Assembly (NCBI GenBank): GCA_964611585.1
Contig: CAZTAK010000005.1
Location: 4,710 to 68,709, forward strand
Source: CAZTAK01 sp964611585
Lineage (GTDB): Bacteria > Pseudomonadota > Alphaproteobacteria > SHVP01
DNA: 64,000 bases
Direction: 5' to 3'
Part shown: one piece after another, positions 8,061 to 16,106 of the stretch
Position numbering within the stretch: position 1 is the stretch's first letter
How the letters are laid out: each line of letters starts with the position of its first letter
Position numbers and translations under genes: made by a program
The notes under the pieces: model-generated
Told to the model about the DNA's origin: nothing
The model's input: the letters and a program-made list of their open reading frames with translations, nothing else
Databases searched by the model: none

Positions 8061-9791
8061 ATGGCGCCAGCGGATGCGGAATTCACGGTTGCGGCGGGCA
8101 GCGTCGCCGATTCGTTCCTGGCGCTTCTGAAGAGCCGCGGCGTCGATTATCTGTTTGCCAACGCGGGCACCGACTTCCCCTCCATTGTCGAGGGGCTGGC
8201 GCGCGCGCGGGTAAACGGAAGTGCCGTTCCGGTGCCGGTCACGGCGCCCCACGAGAACGCCGCCGTCGGCATGGCGCACGGCTATGCCCTGATAACCGGG
8301 CGGGCGCAGGCGGTGATGGTGCACGTCAATGTCGGCACCGCCAACGCGGTGGCCGGACTGATCAACGCCGCCGGCGAGAACGTCCCTTTGTTGCTGGCGG
8401 CGGGGCGCAACCCGATTTCCGAATCGGGCCGTCCGGGCACGCGGTCGTGGTTCATTCACTGGCCGCAGGAGGTGTTCGATCAAGCCGCGATGGTGCGCGA
8501 TTACGTCAAGTGGCAATACGAACTGCGCCACGAATCCGATCTCGAAACGGTGGTCGACCGCGCCCTCCAGATTGCCCACAGCGATCCCATGGGGCCGGTC
8601 TATCTCACCCTGCCGCGCGAGGTGCTGGCGGAGGAGCGCGGCGATGCGGTCTTCAGCGCCGAGACGCGGCTTGCCCCCGCGGCGCCGGCGGCGCCCGACC
8701 CGGAGGCCCTCCAAACCTGCGCCGCCTGGCTCGCCGTAGCCGAGCGCCCGGTGATCCTCACCAACACGCTCGGCCGCAACCCCGAGTCGGTGGCGGCGCT
8801 GGAATCTCTCGCTGGCCGCTTCGCGATTCCGGTGGCGCAGCCGAACCCGCGTTACATGAACCTGCCGGCCGGTCATTCCATGCATCTCGGCTATGACGGC
8901 AACCGGTTCATCGAGAATGCCGATCTGATCGTGCTCGCCGATTGCGACGTGCCCTGGGTGCCAAGTCTGACGCGGGGGCCCGGCCCGGACTGCCGCATCG
9001 TGCAGATCGGCCCCGATCCGGTTTACGGACGCCTGCCGATTCGCGGATTCAAAAGCGATCTCGCGATTCAGGCCGATGCCGGGCGCGCGCTCCTCGGCCT
9101 CGAGGCGGCGCTGATCGAAAGTGCGCGCATCGAGGGCGCGGCGATCGAAGCGCGCCGCCGGCGCATGGCGCCTGAGCGCGACGAAATCTGGAGCGCGTAT
9201 GCCGAAGAATCGGAATCTGAAACCGGCAGCGGCGGCGCCCTCAGTCCGGCGTGGGTGACGGGAAAGCTATGGGAGGCGTGCGGCGTCGAGGCCACCTACA
9301 TCAGCGAATATCCGATGCGTGCACAGTGGCTGCCACTGGACCGGCCGGCGGCCTTTTTTGCGGTGCCGCCCGCGGGCGCGCTCGGCTGGGGGCTCGGGGC
9401 CGCGCTCGGGATCAAGCTGGCGCTGGGCGACAAGCTGGTGGTGGCCGGAGTCGGCGATGGTGCCTACATGTTCAACAATCCCGCCGTGATGCACCAGATC
9501 AGCGCCGCCTACGACCTGCCGATCCTGACGGTGGTGTTCAACAACCGGCGCTGGAACGCGGTCCGCAACGCCACCCTGCAAATGTATCCCGACGGCGAAG
9601 CGGCGCGTCTCAATGAAGGCATGCCGCTTGCGGAACTGACGCCCTCGCCCGATTTCGAGCTCTATGCCCAGGCCTCCGGCGGTTTTGCGGCCCGCGTGGA
9701 AACGCCCGATCAGTTCGCACCGGCGCTCGAACAGGCGCTCCACAGTGTCCGTCACGACCGCCGCCAGGCGCTTCTGAACGTGATGACCTGA
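8061..9791 (+). CDS. Thiamine-diphosphate-dependent enzyme (acetolactate synthase / benzoylformate decarboxylase superfamily)
   Basis: 576 aa with the three-domain POX layout: N-terminal PYR domain with the catalytic glutamate E65 in APHENAAVG, a middle domain, and a C-terminal PP domain with the ThDP motif GVGDGAYMFNN ... VVFNN. The start at 8061 is preceded by AGAGGGAGA. Reaction class: decarboxylation of a 2-keto acid and/or carboligation, substrate not readable from sequence. No small regulatory subunit of acetolactate synthase is adjacent, which argues against a canonical IlvB. A LysR regulator follows 104 bp downstream on the same strand and may control it. Confidence 0.88.
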   Translation: MAPADAEFTVAAGSVADSFLALLKSRGVDYLFANAGTDFPSIVEGLARARVNGSAVPVPVTAPHENAAVGMAHGYALITGRAQAVMVHVNVGTANAVAGLINAAGENVPLLLAAGRNPISESGRPGTRSWFIHWPQEVFDQAAMVRDYVKWQYELRHESDLETVVDRALQIAHSDPMGPVYLTLPREVLAEERGDAVFSAETRLAPAAPAAPDPEALQTCAAWLAVAERPVILTNTLGRNPESVAALESLAGRFAIPVAQPNPRYMNLPAGHSMHLGYDGNRFIENADLIVLADCDVPWVPSLTRGPGPDCRIVQIGPDPVYGRLPIRGFKSDLAIQADAGRALLGLEAALIESARIEGAAIEARRRRMAPERDEIWSAYAEESESETGSGGALSPAWVTGKLWEACGVEATYISEYPMRAQWLPLDRPAAFFAVPPAGALGWGLGAALGIKLALGDKLVVAGVGDGAYMFNNPAVMHQISAAYDLPILTVVFNNRRWNAVRNATLQMYPDGEAARLNEGMPLAELTPSPDFELYAQASGGFAARVETPDQFAPALEQALHSVRHDRRQALLNVMT

Positions 9792-9895
9792 TCCCACCCC
9801 CTGCGACGTCTCGTCGCTTGACGCCGGCGCGCGAGGTGACAAGGATTGGACGCGCCCGGTTGCACCGGAATCGGGCAGGAAAAGTTTAGTACGTC

Positions 9896-10867
9896 ATGAT
9901 GGCTCTGCATCAGTTGCGGATCTTCTGGACCGTGGCGCAGGCCGAATCGCTCACCCGTGCCGGAAAGCAGCTCAGCCTTTCCCAACCGTCGCTTTCGCAG
10001 CAGCTTGCCAAACTCGAAGAGGCCGTTGGCGCTCAGCTGTTCGACCGCAAGCCGGGGCAAATGGAATTGACCGACGCGGGCCGGTTCCTGTTGCGCAAGG
10101 CCGAATTGATCCTCGCCGGCGTCGATGAAGCCACCACCGGACTTCAGGAATACGCCTGCGGTTCGCGAGCCTACATCGGCCTTGCCGGGCTCAATTCGGT
10201 GATGCGGGTTTTGGTGCCGGAAGCGCGGCGCATCGTCGTCGAGGGCCTTGCCGGTCTGGAGCTCGACGTCCACGAGGTTTCACCCGCCGACGCCATGGAA
10301 ATGCTGTACGGCCACCGGGTCCAGATAGCGCTGCTGGATGCGAATTCAATCGCGAGAAACACTTCCGCATTCAATCAGATTTCGATTTTGTCGGATCCCT
10401 ATGTGCTGGCGGTCCCGTCGGGCATCGATCTTGGGTCCGTCGTCAATCCTGCGACCGACCTGCCCGAAGCGGAGCGGTCGATCCTCAACACCTGTATCAA
10501 CTTCGACTTCGGCTCCCAGTATTCCCGCCATGTCGAACAGTGGTTCCAGAACGTGCTGCCGCGCCATACGGTCGCCGCTCAGACCCGCACCTACGAGGTC
10601 GCGCTGGCGATGGTGAAGGCCCGCATGGGGGTGTCGCTGGTGCCGGCGCTGACGGTCGCCAAGGATGAATCGGCGGGACACGGCCTGACGCTCTATGCGG
10701 TCGATCATCCCGAACGCGAAATCGTCGCGCTGGTGCCCTCGCAATACCTTCATGCCCAGCCCTACGCTGCGTTTCTGGAGGCGTTGCAGGAAGCCGCGCG
10801 TAACGTAAAGATGCCGGCAATCGAGGCCATGCCGCCATTTCTGGATTCAACCAACAGGGCGGCCTAG
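9896..10867 (+). CDS. LysR-family transcriptional regulator
   Basis: 323 aa. The N-terminal winged helix-turn-helix is typical (HQLRIFWTVAQAESLTRAGK, then SLSQPSLSQQLAKLEEAVG), followed by a periplasmic-binding-protein-like effector domain to about residue 300. There is a second ATG three bases after the first, so the start may be 9896 or 9899. Effector unknown. Unlike most LysR genes it is not divergent from its neighbour; it follows the ThDP enzyme in the same direction, and both could share regulation. Confidence 0.93.
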   Translation: MMALHQLRIFWTVAQAESLTRAGKQLSLSQPSLSQQLAKLEEAVGAQLFDRKPGQMELTDAGRFLLRKAELILAGVDEATTGLQEYACGSRAYIGLAGLNSVMRVLVPEARRIVVEGLAGLELDVHEVSPADAMEMLYGHRVQIALLDANSIARNTSAFNQISILSDPYVLAVPSGIDLGSVVNPATDLPEAERSILNTCINFDFGSQYSRHVEQWFQNVLPRHTVAAQTRTYEVALAMVKARMGVSLVPALTVAKDESAGHGLTLYAVDHPEREIVALVPSQYLHAQPYAAFLEALQEAARNVKMPAIEAMPPFLDSTNRAA

Positions 10868-11219
10868 CCGCAGTCGCTCAATGCGCCAATCGGGGCCTGG
10901 GCGGCGCCGCCGGGCTCATTTCGGCGGCAAGACCGGCGTCTTCGAAGGCGCCCGGCCGGGGCCCGCTCGCGACGGTGAACCCGGCGACGATACCCTTGAT
11001 GAGGGATCGATTTCGACCCTTGGAGCCGGCGGAATCGGGATTGAGAGTCGAGAGGAACTCACTATCAAATTGTTCGCCCGGTGGTGCTCGCCACCATTGG
11101 GGGATTGATGTGTGCGGGGTCGAAAGGCCACAGTCGCATCACCGGAATCGTTGGTCGCCGGTGGCTGGTTGCGCCGGTCGAACCGCTGCCGTTAATACAG
11201 AGCATCAGGCGAGGAATTC
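10868..11219. other. Gene-free stretch
   Basis: About 350 bases. Short open frames here lack ribosome binding sites and recognisable domains. I see no hairpin with a T-run and no repeat. It must hold the promoter of the SDR gene that begins at 11220 after GAGG. Confidence 0.4.
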
Positions 11220-11912
11220 ATGCCCAGATTTGCAGACATTGTGGCGCTGGTTACGGGTGCCGCCTCCGGCATCGGCCGGGCGACCGCACGGCGGTTTGCG
11301 GAAGAAGGAGCGCGGGTGGCGGCCGCCGACATCGCGCCGTTCGAGGATGCGGTGCGCGCCGAATTTGGCGCAGACGCGCTTTGCCTCGAACTCGACGTGC
11401 GCGACAGCGCCGCGTGGGCGGCGGCGATCGATGCAGTGACCGGAAAATTCGGCCGCCTCGACGTGCTGGTGAATTCAGCCGGCATCNNNNNNNNNNNNNN
11501 NNNNNNNNNNNNNNNNNNNNNNNNNNNNNNNNNNNNNNNNNNNNNNNNNNNNNNNNNNNNNNNNNNNNNNNNNNNNNNNNNNNNNNGATGGCCGGGGCGC
11601 CCGCCCTACGGCATGAGCAAGGCGGCGATCTCGCAGTTCACCAAATCGGTTGCCGTCCGATGTGCCCGCGAAAAGCTCGGCATCCGCTGTAACTCGGTGC
11701 TGCCGGGGCCGATTGCAACGCCGATGCTGGTGCCGCAATCGGGCGCGGCAAAGCTGGGCGGCGATGGCCGCGCCGGCACCGCCCATGTCCCGCTCGACCG
11801 TTATGGCGAGCCGGTCGAGGTCAGCAACGCGATCCTGTTTCTGGCTTCCGGCGAAGCGAGTTACATCACCGGGACCGAACTCGTGGTCGACGGCGGTATT
11901 ACCGCCGGTTAG
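11220..11912 (+). CDS. Short-chain dehydrogenase/reductase, interrupted by an assembly gap
   Basis: The N-terminal cofactor motif TGAASGIGRA and the NSAGI motif (residues 85-89) lie before the 100-N gap, and the active-site YGMSK lies after it. The gap happens to keep the frame, giving an apparent 230 aa. In SDRs the active-site Tyr normally comes about 60-65 residues after the NAG motif; here it is only about 41 after, so I infer the true gap is about 60 bases longer than the 100 N shown. The catalytic Ser should lie inside the gap. RBS GAGG precedes the ATG. Substrate unknown; there is no obvious operon partner. Confidence 0.85.
   Translation: MPRFADIVALVTGAASGIGRATARRFAEEGARVAAADIAPFEDAVRAEFGADALCLELDVRDSAAWAAAIDAVTGKFGRLDVLVNSAGIXXXXXXXXXXXXXXXXXXXXXXXXXXXXXXXXXXWPGRPPYGMSKAAISQFTKSVAVRCAREKLGIRCNSVLPGPIATPMLVPQSGAAKLGGDGRAGTAHVPLDRYGEPVEVSNAILFLASGEASYITGTELVVDGGITAG
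11487..11586. other. Scaffold gap, 100 N
   Basis: Exactly 100 N, the usual placeholder for a gap of unknown size. It removes the middle of the SDR gene, including the expected catalytic serine region. Confidence 0.99.
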
Positions 11913-12080
11913 CGCGCCTGCGGCATAACGGCGCGGAGGGCGAGCGGTGGCTTCAACTGGGTGCGGCCAAAGCGCGGCGCTATGGTTTGAAGGCCGTGCC
12001 TCGGGCGGCGTTCCTTGCAACGCCAAACGACGACACCCAAGTAAGGACCGCAACGGGTTGCGCCTTGCGGGAGAACCTCT

Positions 12081-12944
12081 GTGATTACAGTCAGCGACCC
12101 GCACTACACCTATCCGGGGAACGACGCAGAAACGTTGAGCGGCGTGTCTTTCGCGGTCGTGCCGGGCGAGATCTTTGGTCTGCTTGGGCCGTCGGGGGCG
12201 GGCAAGACCACTCTGCAAGGCGTTCTGACGCGACGCAATCGGCGATACCGTGGCGACGTTGGCATCTTCGGACGGGCGTTGCCCGACTGGAACTGGAAAT
12301 ACTACCAGCGCATCGGCGTCGGTTTTGAATTTCCGTTTCATTACCTGAAACTGACGGCGCGCGAAAATCTGCGCTTCTTCGGCTCGCTCTATCAGGGACC
12401 GGTGGCCGACCCGGAATCGCTTCTCGCCATGGTTGGTCTCACCGGCGATGCCGACAAGCGCGTCGGACATTTTTCAAAAGGGATGATGACGCGCCTTAAC
12501 TTCGTGCGCGCGCTCGCGCACGATCCCGAACTTCTGTTTCTCGACGAGCCGACCGCGGGCCTCGATCCGGTCAACTCCGCGCAAATCAAGAAACTCATTC
12601 GCGAACGGCAGCAGCGCGGCAATACGGTCATTCTGACGACACACAACATGCACGACGTCGACGAGCTGTGTGACCGGGTCGCGTTTATTGTCGGTGGCCG
12701 GCTTGTCACTATCGATGAGCCCGAGGCCCTCAAGCACCAGCACGGCAAGCGGAGCGTTCGCGTCGAGTACAGCCTGAACGGCAGCGACAAAGCCGAATCC
12801 TTTGCGATCGATACCCTCGCTGAAGACGAGGGCTTCCATGCGCTGCTGCGGGATACACGTGTCCAGACCATTCACAGCCAGGAGGCGACTCTCGACAAGG
12901 TCTTCGCCGAAGTCACGGGCGTCACCCTGACGGCGCCGGAGTAG
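12081..12944 (+). CDS. ABC transporter ATP-binding protein
   Basis: 287 aa from GTG 12081, preceded by GGGAG. Walker A is GPSGAGKT (residues 36-43), the signature is degenerate (HFSKGMMTRL in place of LSGGQ), Walker B is LLFLDEPTAGLD, and the H-loop is TTHNM. This is the layout of drug/ABC-2-type exporter ATPases. It is followed within 4 bp by an integral membrane gene and then a second one, giving a complete exporter of one ATPase and two different permeases, a layout like the mycobacterial fluoroquinolone exporter. Substrate unknown. Confidence 0.92.
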   Translation: MITVSDPHYTYPGNDAETLSGVSFAVVPGEIFGLLGPSGAGKTTLQGVLTRRNRRYRGDVGIFGRALPDWNWKYYQRIGVGFEFPFHYLKLTARENLRFFGSLYQGPVADPESLLAMVGLTGDADKRVGHFSKGMMTRLNFVRALAHDPELLFLDEPTAGLDPVNSAQIKKLIRERQQRGNTVILTTHNMHDVDELCDRVAFIVGGRLVTIDEPEALKHQHGKRSVRVEYSLNGSDKAESFAIDTLAEDEGFHALLRDTRVQTIHSQEATLDKVFAEVTGVTLTAPE

Positions 12945-12948
12945 GGCG

Positions 12949-13653
12949 ATGGCACGGGTCTGGGGCCTCGTTCTCTGGGAAGTGCGGATACAGGCCCGCT
13001 ATTACATCTATCTGGGTGTGGCGGTGGTGGTGGCGCTGCTGTCCGGCATGATCGCCATCATTCCGTTGGAACTGCCGGCGTCGCAGGTGGCGTTTCTTCT
13101 GTTTACCGAATCCGGTGTTCTTGCCTTCTTTTTCGTCGGCATTCTGGTGCTGATGGAAAAGACCGAGGGAACGCTGAACGCGCTCGGCGTTACGCCGACG
13201 CCGGCATGGTTATTCGTCCTCGCTCGGTCCGTGTCGCTCACCGTTCTTTCTTTGATCGGCGGCTACGTAATGGTCGCGGTTGATTTCGGAGACCGCGCGG
13301 ACATCGGCGTGGTGCTGTTGGCTCTGGCATTGACCAGCGCCATGGCGGTTCTATGGAGTTTCGTCGTCGTTGCCGGTGTGCCGTCCGTCAACGCCTATCT
13401 GGCGCGGGCGATACTGCTGATGGTCGTACTGATGCTGCCAATTCTCGGTCTGCTCGGTTTTGTTGACCCATGGTTCATGGCGATCCTTCCCTCTCACGCC
13501 AGCTTGCTGCTGCTCAACGGCGCGGTTGAGCCCGCCTCGCTCGGTCGCCTCGAATGGGTCTACGCCGTTTCCTACCTTTCCCTGTGGATCGCCATTGGCT
13601 GGTTTTGGGCGCTTCGGGCCTTCGATCGTAAGATCGTCGGCGACGGGAACTAA
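12949..13653 (+). CDS. ABC-2-type exporter permease, first subunit
   Basis: 234 aa with about six predicted membrane helices. The short cytoplasmic motif EKTEGTLNALGVTPT after helix 2 is typical of ABC-2 permeases that contact the ATPase. It starts 4 bp after the ATPase stop. The following gene encodes a second permease with an equivalent motif, so a heterodimeric membrane part is likely. Confidence 0.87.
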   Translation: MARVWGLVLWEVRIQARYYIYLGVAVVVALLSGMIAIIPLELPASQVAFLLFTESGVLAFFFVGILVLMEKTEGTLNALGVTPTPAWLFVLARSVSLTVLSLIGGYVMVAVDFGDRADIGVVLLALALTSAMAVLWSFVVVAGVPSVNAYLARAILLMVVLMLPILGLLGFVDPWFMAILPSHASLLLLNGAVEPASLGRLEWVYAVSYLSLWIAIGWFWALRAFDRKIVGDGN

Positions 13654-13657
13654 GCCG

Positions 13658-14377
13658 GTGACCGTGTTCCTGACATTGATGCTTGCGGACATTCGCAGTG
13701 TTGTCCGCGAGGGAATCCTGGTGTTCATTGTCGCAGCGATGCTGATCACGCTCATCGTCGTGCGCCTCATGGGTGTTTACCAGCTGGAGTGGGGAACAGG
13801 ACCGTTCCTCGCCTTTGCCCTCATCGCCCTGCTCCTGTTTTTTGCGGTCGGGATCGGCATGGTCGTCGGCCTCATTTTGGTGGAAGAGGCCGAAACGGGC
13901 GTTCGCGACGTGCTTAGCGTGACGCCGGTGCCGACGGCGGCGCTGTTGTTGTATCGCAGTGTATTGGCGTTTGCCGCAGCGCTGATCGCCGGGGTCGTCG
14001 GGGTTGTTTTGACGCAGGTGGTTGCGCTGCCGCCGCTTGAGTGGGCGGCGCTGCTTTTTGTCACCGCCCTTCTGGCGCCAACGGTTGCTTTGGCCGTCCC
14101 CGCCATTGCCCGCAACAAAATCGAGGCGCTTGTCCTGTTTCGCGTTCTGGGTGTGGTTGTCGTCGGCCCGATCGTTACCTTCATGCTGGGGGACGAGTGG
14201 TATCGCTATGTTTTCCTGGTCTCGCCGGCCGGGTTTATCATCGAGGCGTACCGCGCCTTTCTCGCCGGAATCGGCCCCGCCTATCTGTGGCTGGCCGGCG
14301 GCGTCGTCTATGCCGTGGTGCTGCTCGCCCTGGCAACGGTTCGCTTTCAGCGCGTGGTCTATCGCCTGAATCGATAG
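13658..14377 (+). CDS. ABC-2-type exporter permease, second subunit
   Basis: 239 aa from GTG 13658, placed 4 bp after the previous stop with GGGAAC about 8 nt upstream; GTG 13664 or ATG 13679 are alternative starts. About six membrane helices. The coupling motif EEAETGVRDVLSVTPVP corresponds to EKTEGTLNALGVTPT of the upstream permease, so the two are distant paralogues. The frame remains open upstream inside the previous gene, but that part is a shadow. Confidence 0.85.
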   Translation: MTVFLTLMLADIRSVVREGILVFIVAAMLITLIVVRLMGVYQLEWGTGPFLAFALIALLLFFAVGIGMVVGLILVEEAETGVRDVLSVTPVPTAALLLYRSVLAFAAALIAGVVGVVLTQVVALPPLEWAALLFVTALLAPTVALAVPAIARNKIEALVLFRVLGVVVVGPIVTFMLGDEWYRYVFLVSPAGFIIEAYRAFLAGIGPAYLWLAGGVVYAVVLLALATVRFQRVVYRLNR

Positions 14378-14396
14378 CTGGTGCCAGGCGTCCCCC

Positions 14397-14550
14397 TTAC
14401 TTCGGCAAATCCACCTTGTGCGCTCGCGGCGGGCGCAGGCGTATTCCGTCCAGCCATTTCGCGGGTCGCAAAAAAAACCTCGCGCCATTCCCAACCGGCA
14501 TCGCCCGGTTCGAGGCCGCAATCGCGGATCGGGATGCGAAGATCGAGCTG
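14397..14550 (-). pseudogene. Decayed C-terminal fragment of a glutathione S-transferase, duplicate of the neighbouring GST tail
   Basis: On the minus strand this encodes LDLRIPIRDCGLEPGDAGWEW, then after a frame change RPAKWLDGIRL ... HKVDLPK and a stop. It matches the last 50 or so codons of the intact GST (14997-15150) almost base for base. A run of eight A (14470-14477) gives one extra base relative to the intact copy and explains the frameshift. The rest of the GST is missing, and the VOC gene lies between the two copies, so this is a partial duplication left behind. Confidence 0.82.
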
Positions 14551-14587
14551 CCCCCGCCGCGTCCCGGGCGATGCGCGCCCGGGTCTC

Positions 14588-14968
14588 TTATTCCTCCGCC
14601 ATACACATGGCCTCGATCTTGTGGCCGTCGGGATCGAGCGCAAAGGAACCGTAGTAGAGGGGCCCGTACTGGGGCCTGGGGCCCGGCGCACCAGCGTCGG
14701 TGGCCCCGGCGGCGAGCGCCGCCTGATGAAAGGCATCGACCTCGGCGCGGCTTTTTGCCGTGAACGCCACATGGGTGCCGTTCCCGGGCGCAGCCGGTTT
14801 CGAGTCATCGAGCGGCGGGCCAACCCATAACTCGGGAAATTGATCGCCCCAGGCGGCGGCCTGCTCGAATCTCATGACCTGTTTGTAGCCAAGGGCAGAC
14901 AGCACCGCGTCGTAGAAGACGACGGCGCGGTCGAAATCGTTGGTACCAAGCGAAATATGCGACAACAT
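14588..14968 (-). CDS. Single-domain VOC/glyoxalase-family protein
   Basis: 126 aa; ATG 14968 preceded by AAGGGAA on the minus strand (a TTG two codons earlier is possible). It begins LSHISLGTNDFDRAVVFYD and ends with LDPDGHKIEAMC, the classical beta-alpha-beta-beta-beta repeats of the family, with metal-ligand candidates H4 in the first strand and a Glu near the C-terminus (KIEAM). Members include glyoxalase I, fosfomycin-resistance and dioxygenase proteins; the exact reaction is not evident. It starts 28 bp after the intact GST gene ends, so it is likely in the same transcript as that GST and the NIPSNAP gene. Confidence 0.87.
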   Translation of the reverse strand: MLSHISLGTNDFDRAVVFYDAVLSALGYKQVMRFEQAAAWGDQFPELWVGPPLDDSKPAAPGNGTHVAFTAKSRAEVDAFHQAALAAGATDAGAPGPRPQYGPLYYGSFALDPDGHKIEAMCMAEE

Positions 14969-14996
14969 GGTCAAGTTCCCTTCTTGTCACCCCCCC

Positions 14997-15635
14997 CTAT
15001 TTCGGCAAAGTTACCTTGTGTGCCAGCGACGGGCGCTGCCGTATTTCATCCAGCCATTTCGCCAGTCGCGGAGAATCGTCGCGCCATTCCCAATTGGCAT
15101 CGCCCGGTTCGAGGTCGCAATCGCGGATCGGGTTGCGAAGATCGAGATAACTGAGGCCCCCCGCCGTGGTGACATGGCCGATGTGGAACACCTCGGGCGT
15201 CCAGCTTTCGGCGTCGTGCTCGAGATGCCGCAGTGCGCCCATGATCTTGCGCCGTTCGCGCAGCATGTAGTCGCGGTGCCATTCTTCCTTGGGGCGCCAG
15301 CTTTCGACCCGGATCAGGGTTGTTGCGTCGAACACGCCGTCGCCCGTAATCATCTGGCGCAGCGCCTGCCAGCGCGTCTCGTCCCTGGGGAATAGCGGCG
15401 CGGTGGTGTTGAACGAATCGAGGTATTCGCAGATCACCAGCCCGCCGTAGAGCGGCGAGCCGTCGTCCATCTCGAACGCCGGCACTTTACCGAGCGGGTT
15501 GTAGCGCCAGATTTCCGTATCCTCGTCAAAGGGAACCTGGCGTTCCATTTCGATCCGGTCGAGGACGCCGGCTTCGTGCGCCACCACCAGCACCTTGTGA
15601 ACGTATTCGGGATTGGGGGTAAATATCAGTTTCAC
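14997..15635 (-). CDS. Glutathione S-transferase family protein
   Basis: 212 aa. The N-terminal thioredoxin-fold domain reads MKLIFTPNPEYVHKVLVVAHE and has the cis-proline/gamma-Glu-binding region NPLGKVPAFEMDDG; the C-terminal helical domain ends LAHKVTLPK. A Pro-Glu-Tyr replaces the usual Ser/Tyr active-site context at residues 9-11, so the catalytic residue is not obvious. It lies in a minus-strand set NIPSNAP, GST, VOC. A damaged copy of its 3' end lies about 600 bp downstream. Confidence 0.88.
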   Translation of the reverse strand: MKLIFTPNPEYVHKVLVVAHEAGVLDRIEMERQVPFDEDTEIWRYNPLGKVPAFEMDDGSPLYGGLVICEYLDSFNTTAPLFPRDETRWQALRQMITGDGVFDATTLIRVESWRPKEEWHRDYMLRERRKIMGALRHLEHDAESWTPEVFHIGHVTTAGGLSYLDLRNPIRDCDLEPGDANWEWRDDSPRLAKWLDEIRQRPSLAHKVTLPK

Positions 15636-15665
15636 GTCGTCTTCCTCCTCGTTTCTTGGTTTGGT

Positions 15666-15986
15666 CTATTTCTTGTTGTCGGGCGAGAACGGGGCCGGTA
15701 CCAGAATCCGCACATCCTGATCGGTGATCATATCGCGTGCCTTTGTGACGTAGGCGAGAAATTCGGGGTCGGCCGCCAATTCGGCGCGCCGGCGCTCGCG
15801 TTCGGCGACGTTGTCGTAGCCCCACATGTGAATCACCTGATTGACCGGGCCGGTCTCGTGCCGGTACATGCCCATGAAATTGCCGAGGACGCGTTGCTGC
15901 GGCGCCATTCCCTCCTTTTCGAACAGGTCGAAAAAAGCCGGAATGGTGCCGACCCGGAACGTATAGGCGCGGTAATCGATGATCAT
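15666..15986 (-). CDS. NIPSNAP-family protein
   Basis: 106 aa; ATG 15986 follows GGGAGGA on the minus strand. The NIPSNAP ferredoxin-like alpha/beta fold shows in MIIDYRAYTFRVGTIPAFF at the start and NQVIHMWGYDNVAERERRR in the middle. Such small proteins often accompany catabolic enzymes, but their biochemistry is unclear. It is 30 bp upstream of the GST gene and probably cotranscribed with it. A 120-bp divergent region separates it from the deacetylase operon. Confidence 0.88.
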   Translation of the reverse strand: MIIDYRAYTFRVGTIPAFFDLFEKEGMAPQQRVLGNFMGMYRHETGPVNQVIHMWGYDNVAERERRRAELAADPEFLAYVTKARDMITDQDVRILVPAPFSPDNKK

Positions 15987-16106
15987 GGGTTCCTCCCTCG
16001 AATGGCGGTGGTTTGGCGGGGTGCGGCCGGTGCTATTGCCGGGCCGCCGTGGTAGATTGGCGCAACAGCTTCGGGCTTTTGCCGACGCACTTCAAGGGAG
16101 GTTCCG

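Noticed and set aside
10881..11108. Short open frames between the LysR and SDR genes
   Set aside because: No start signal and no domain.
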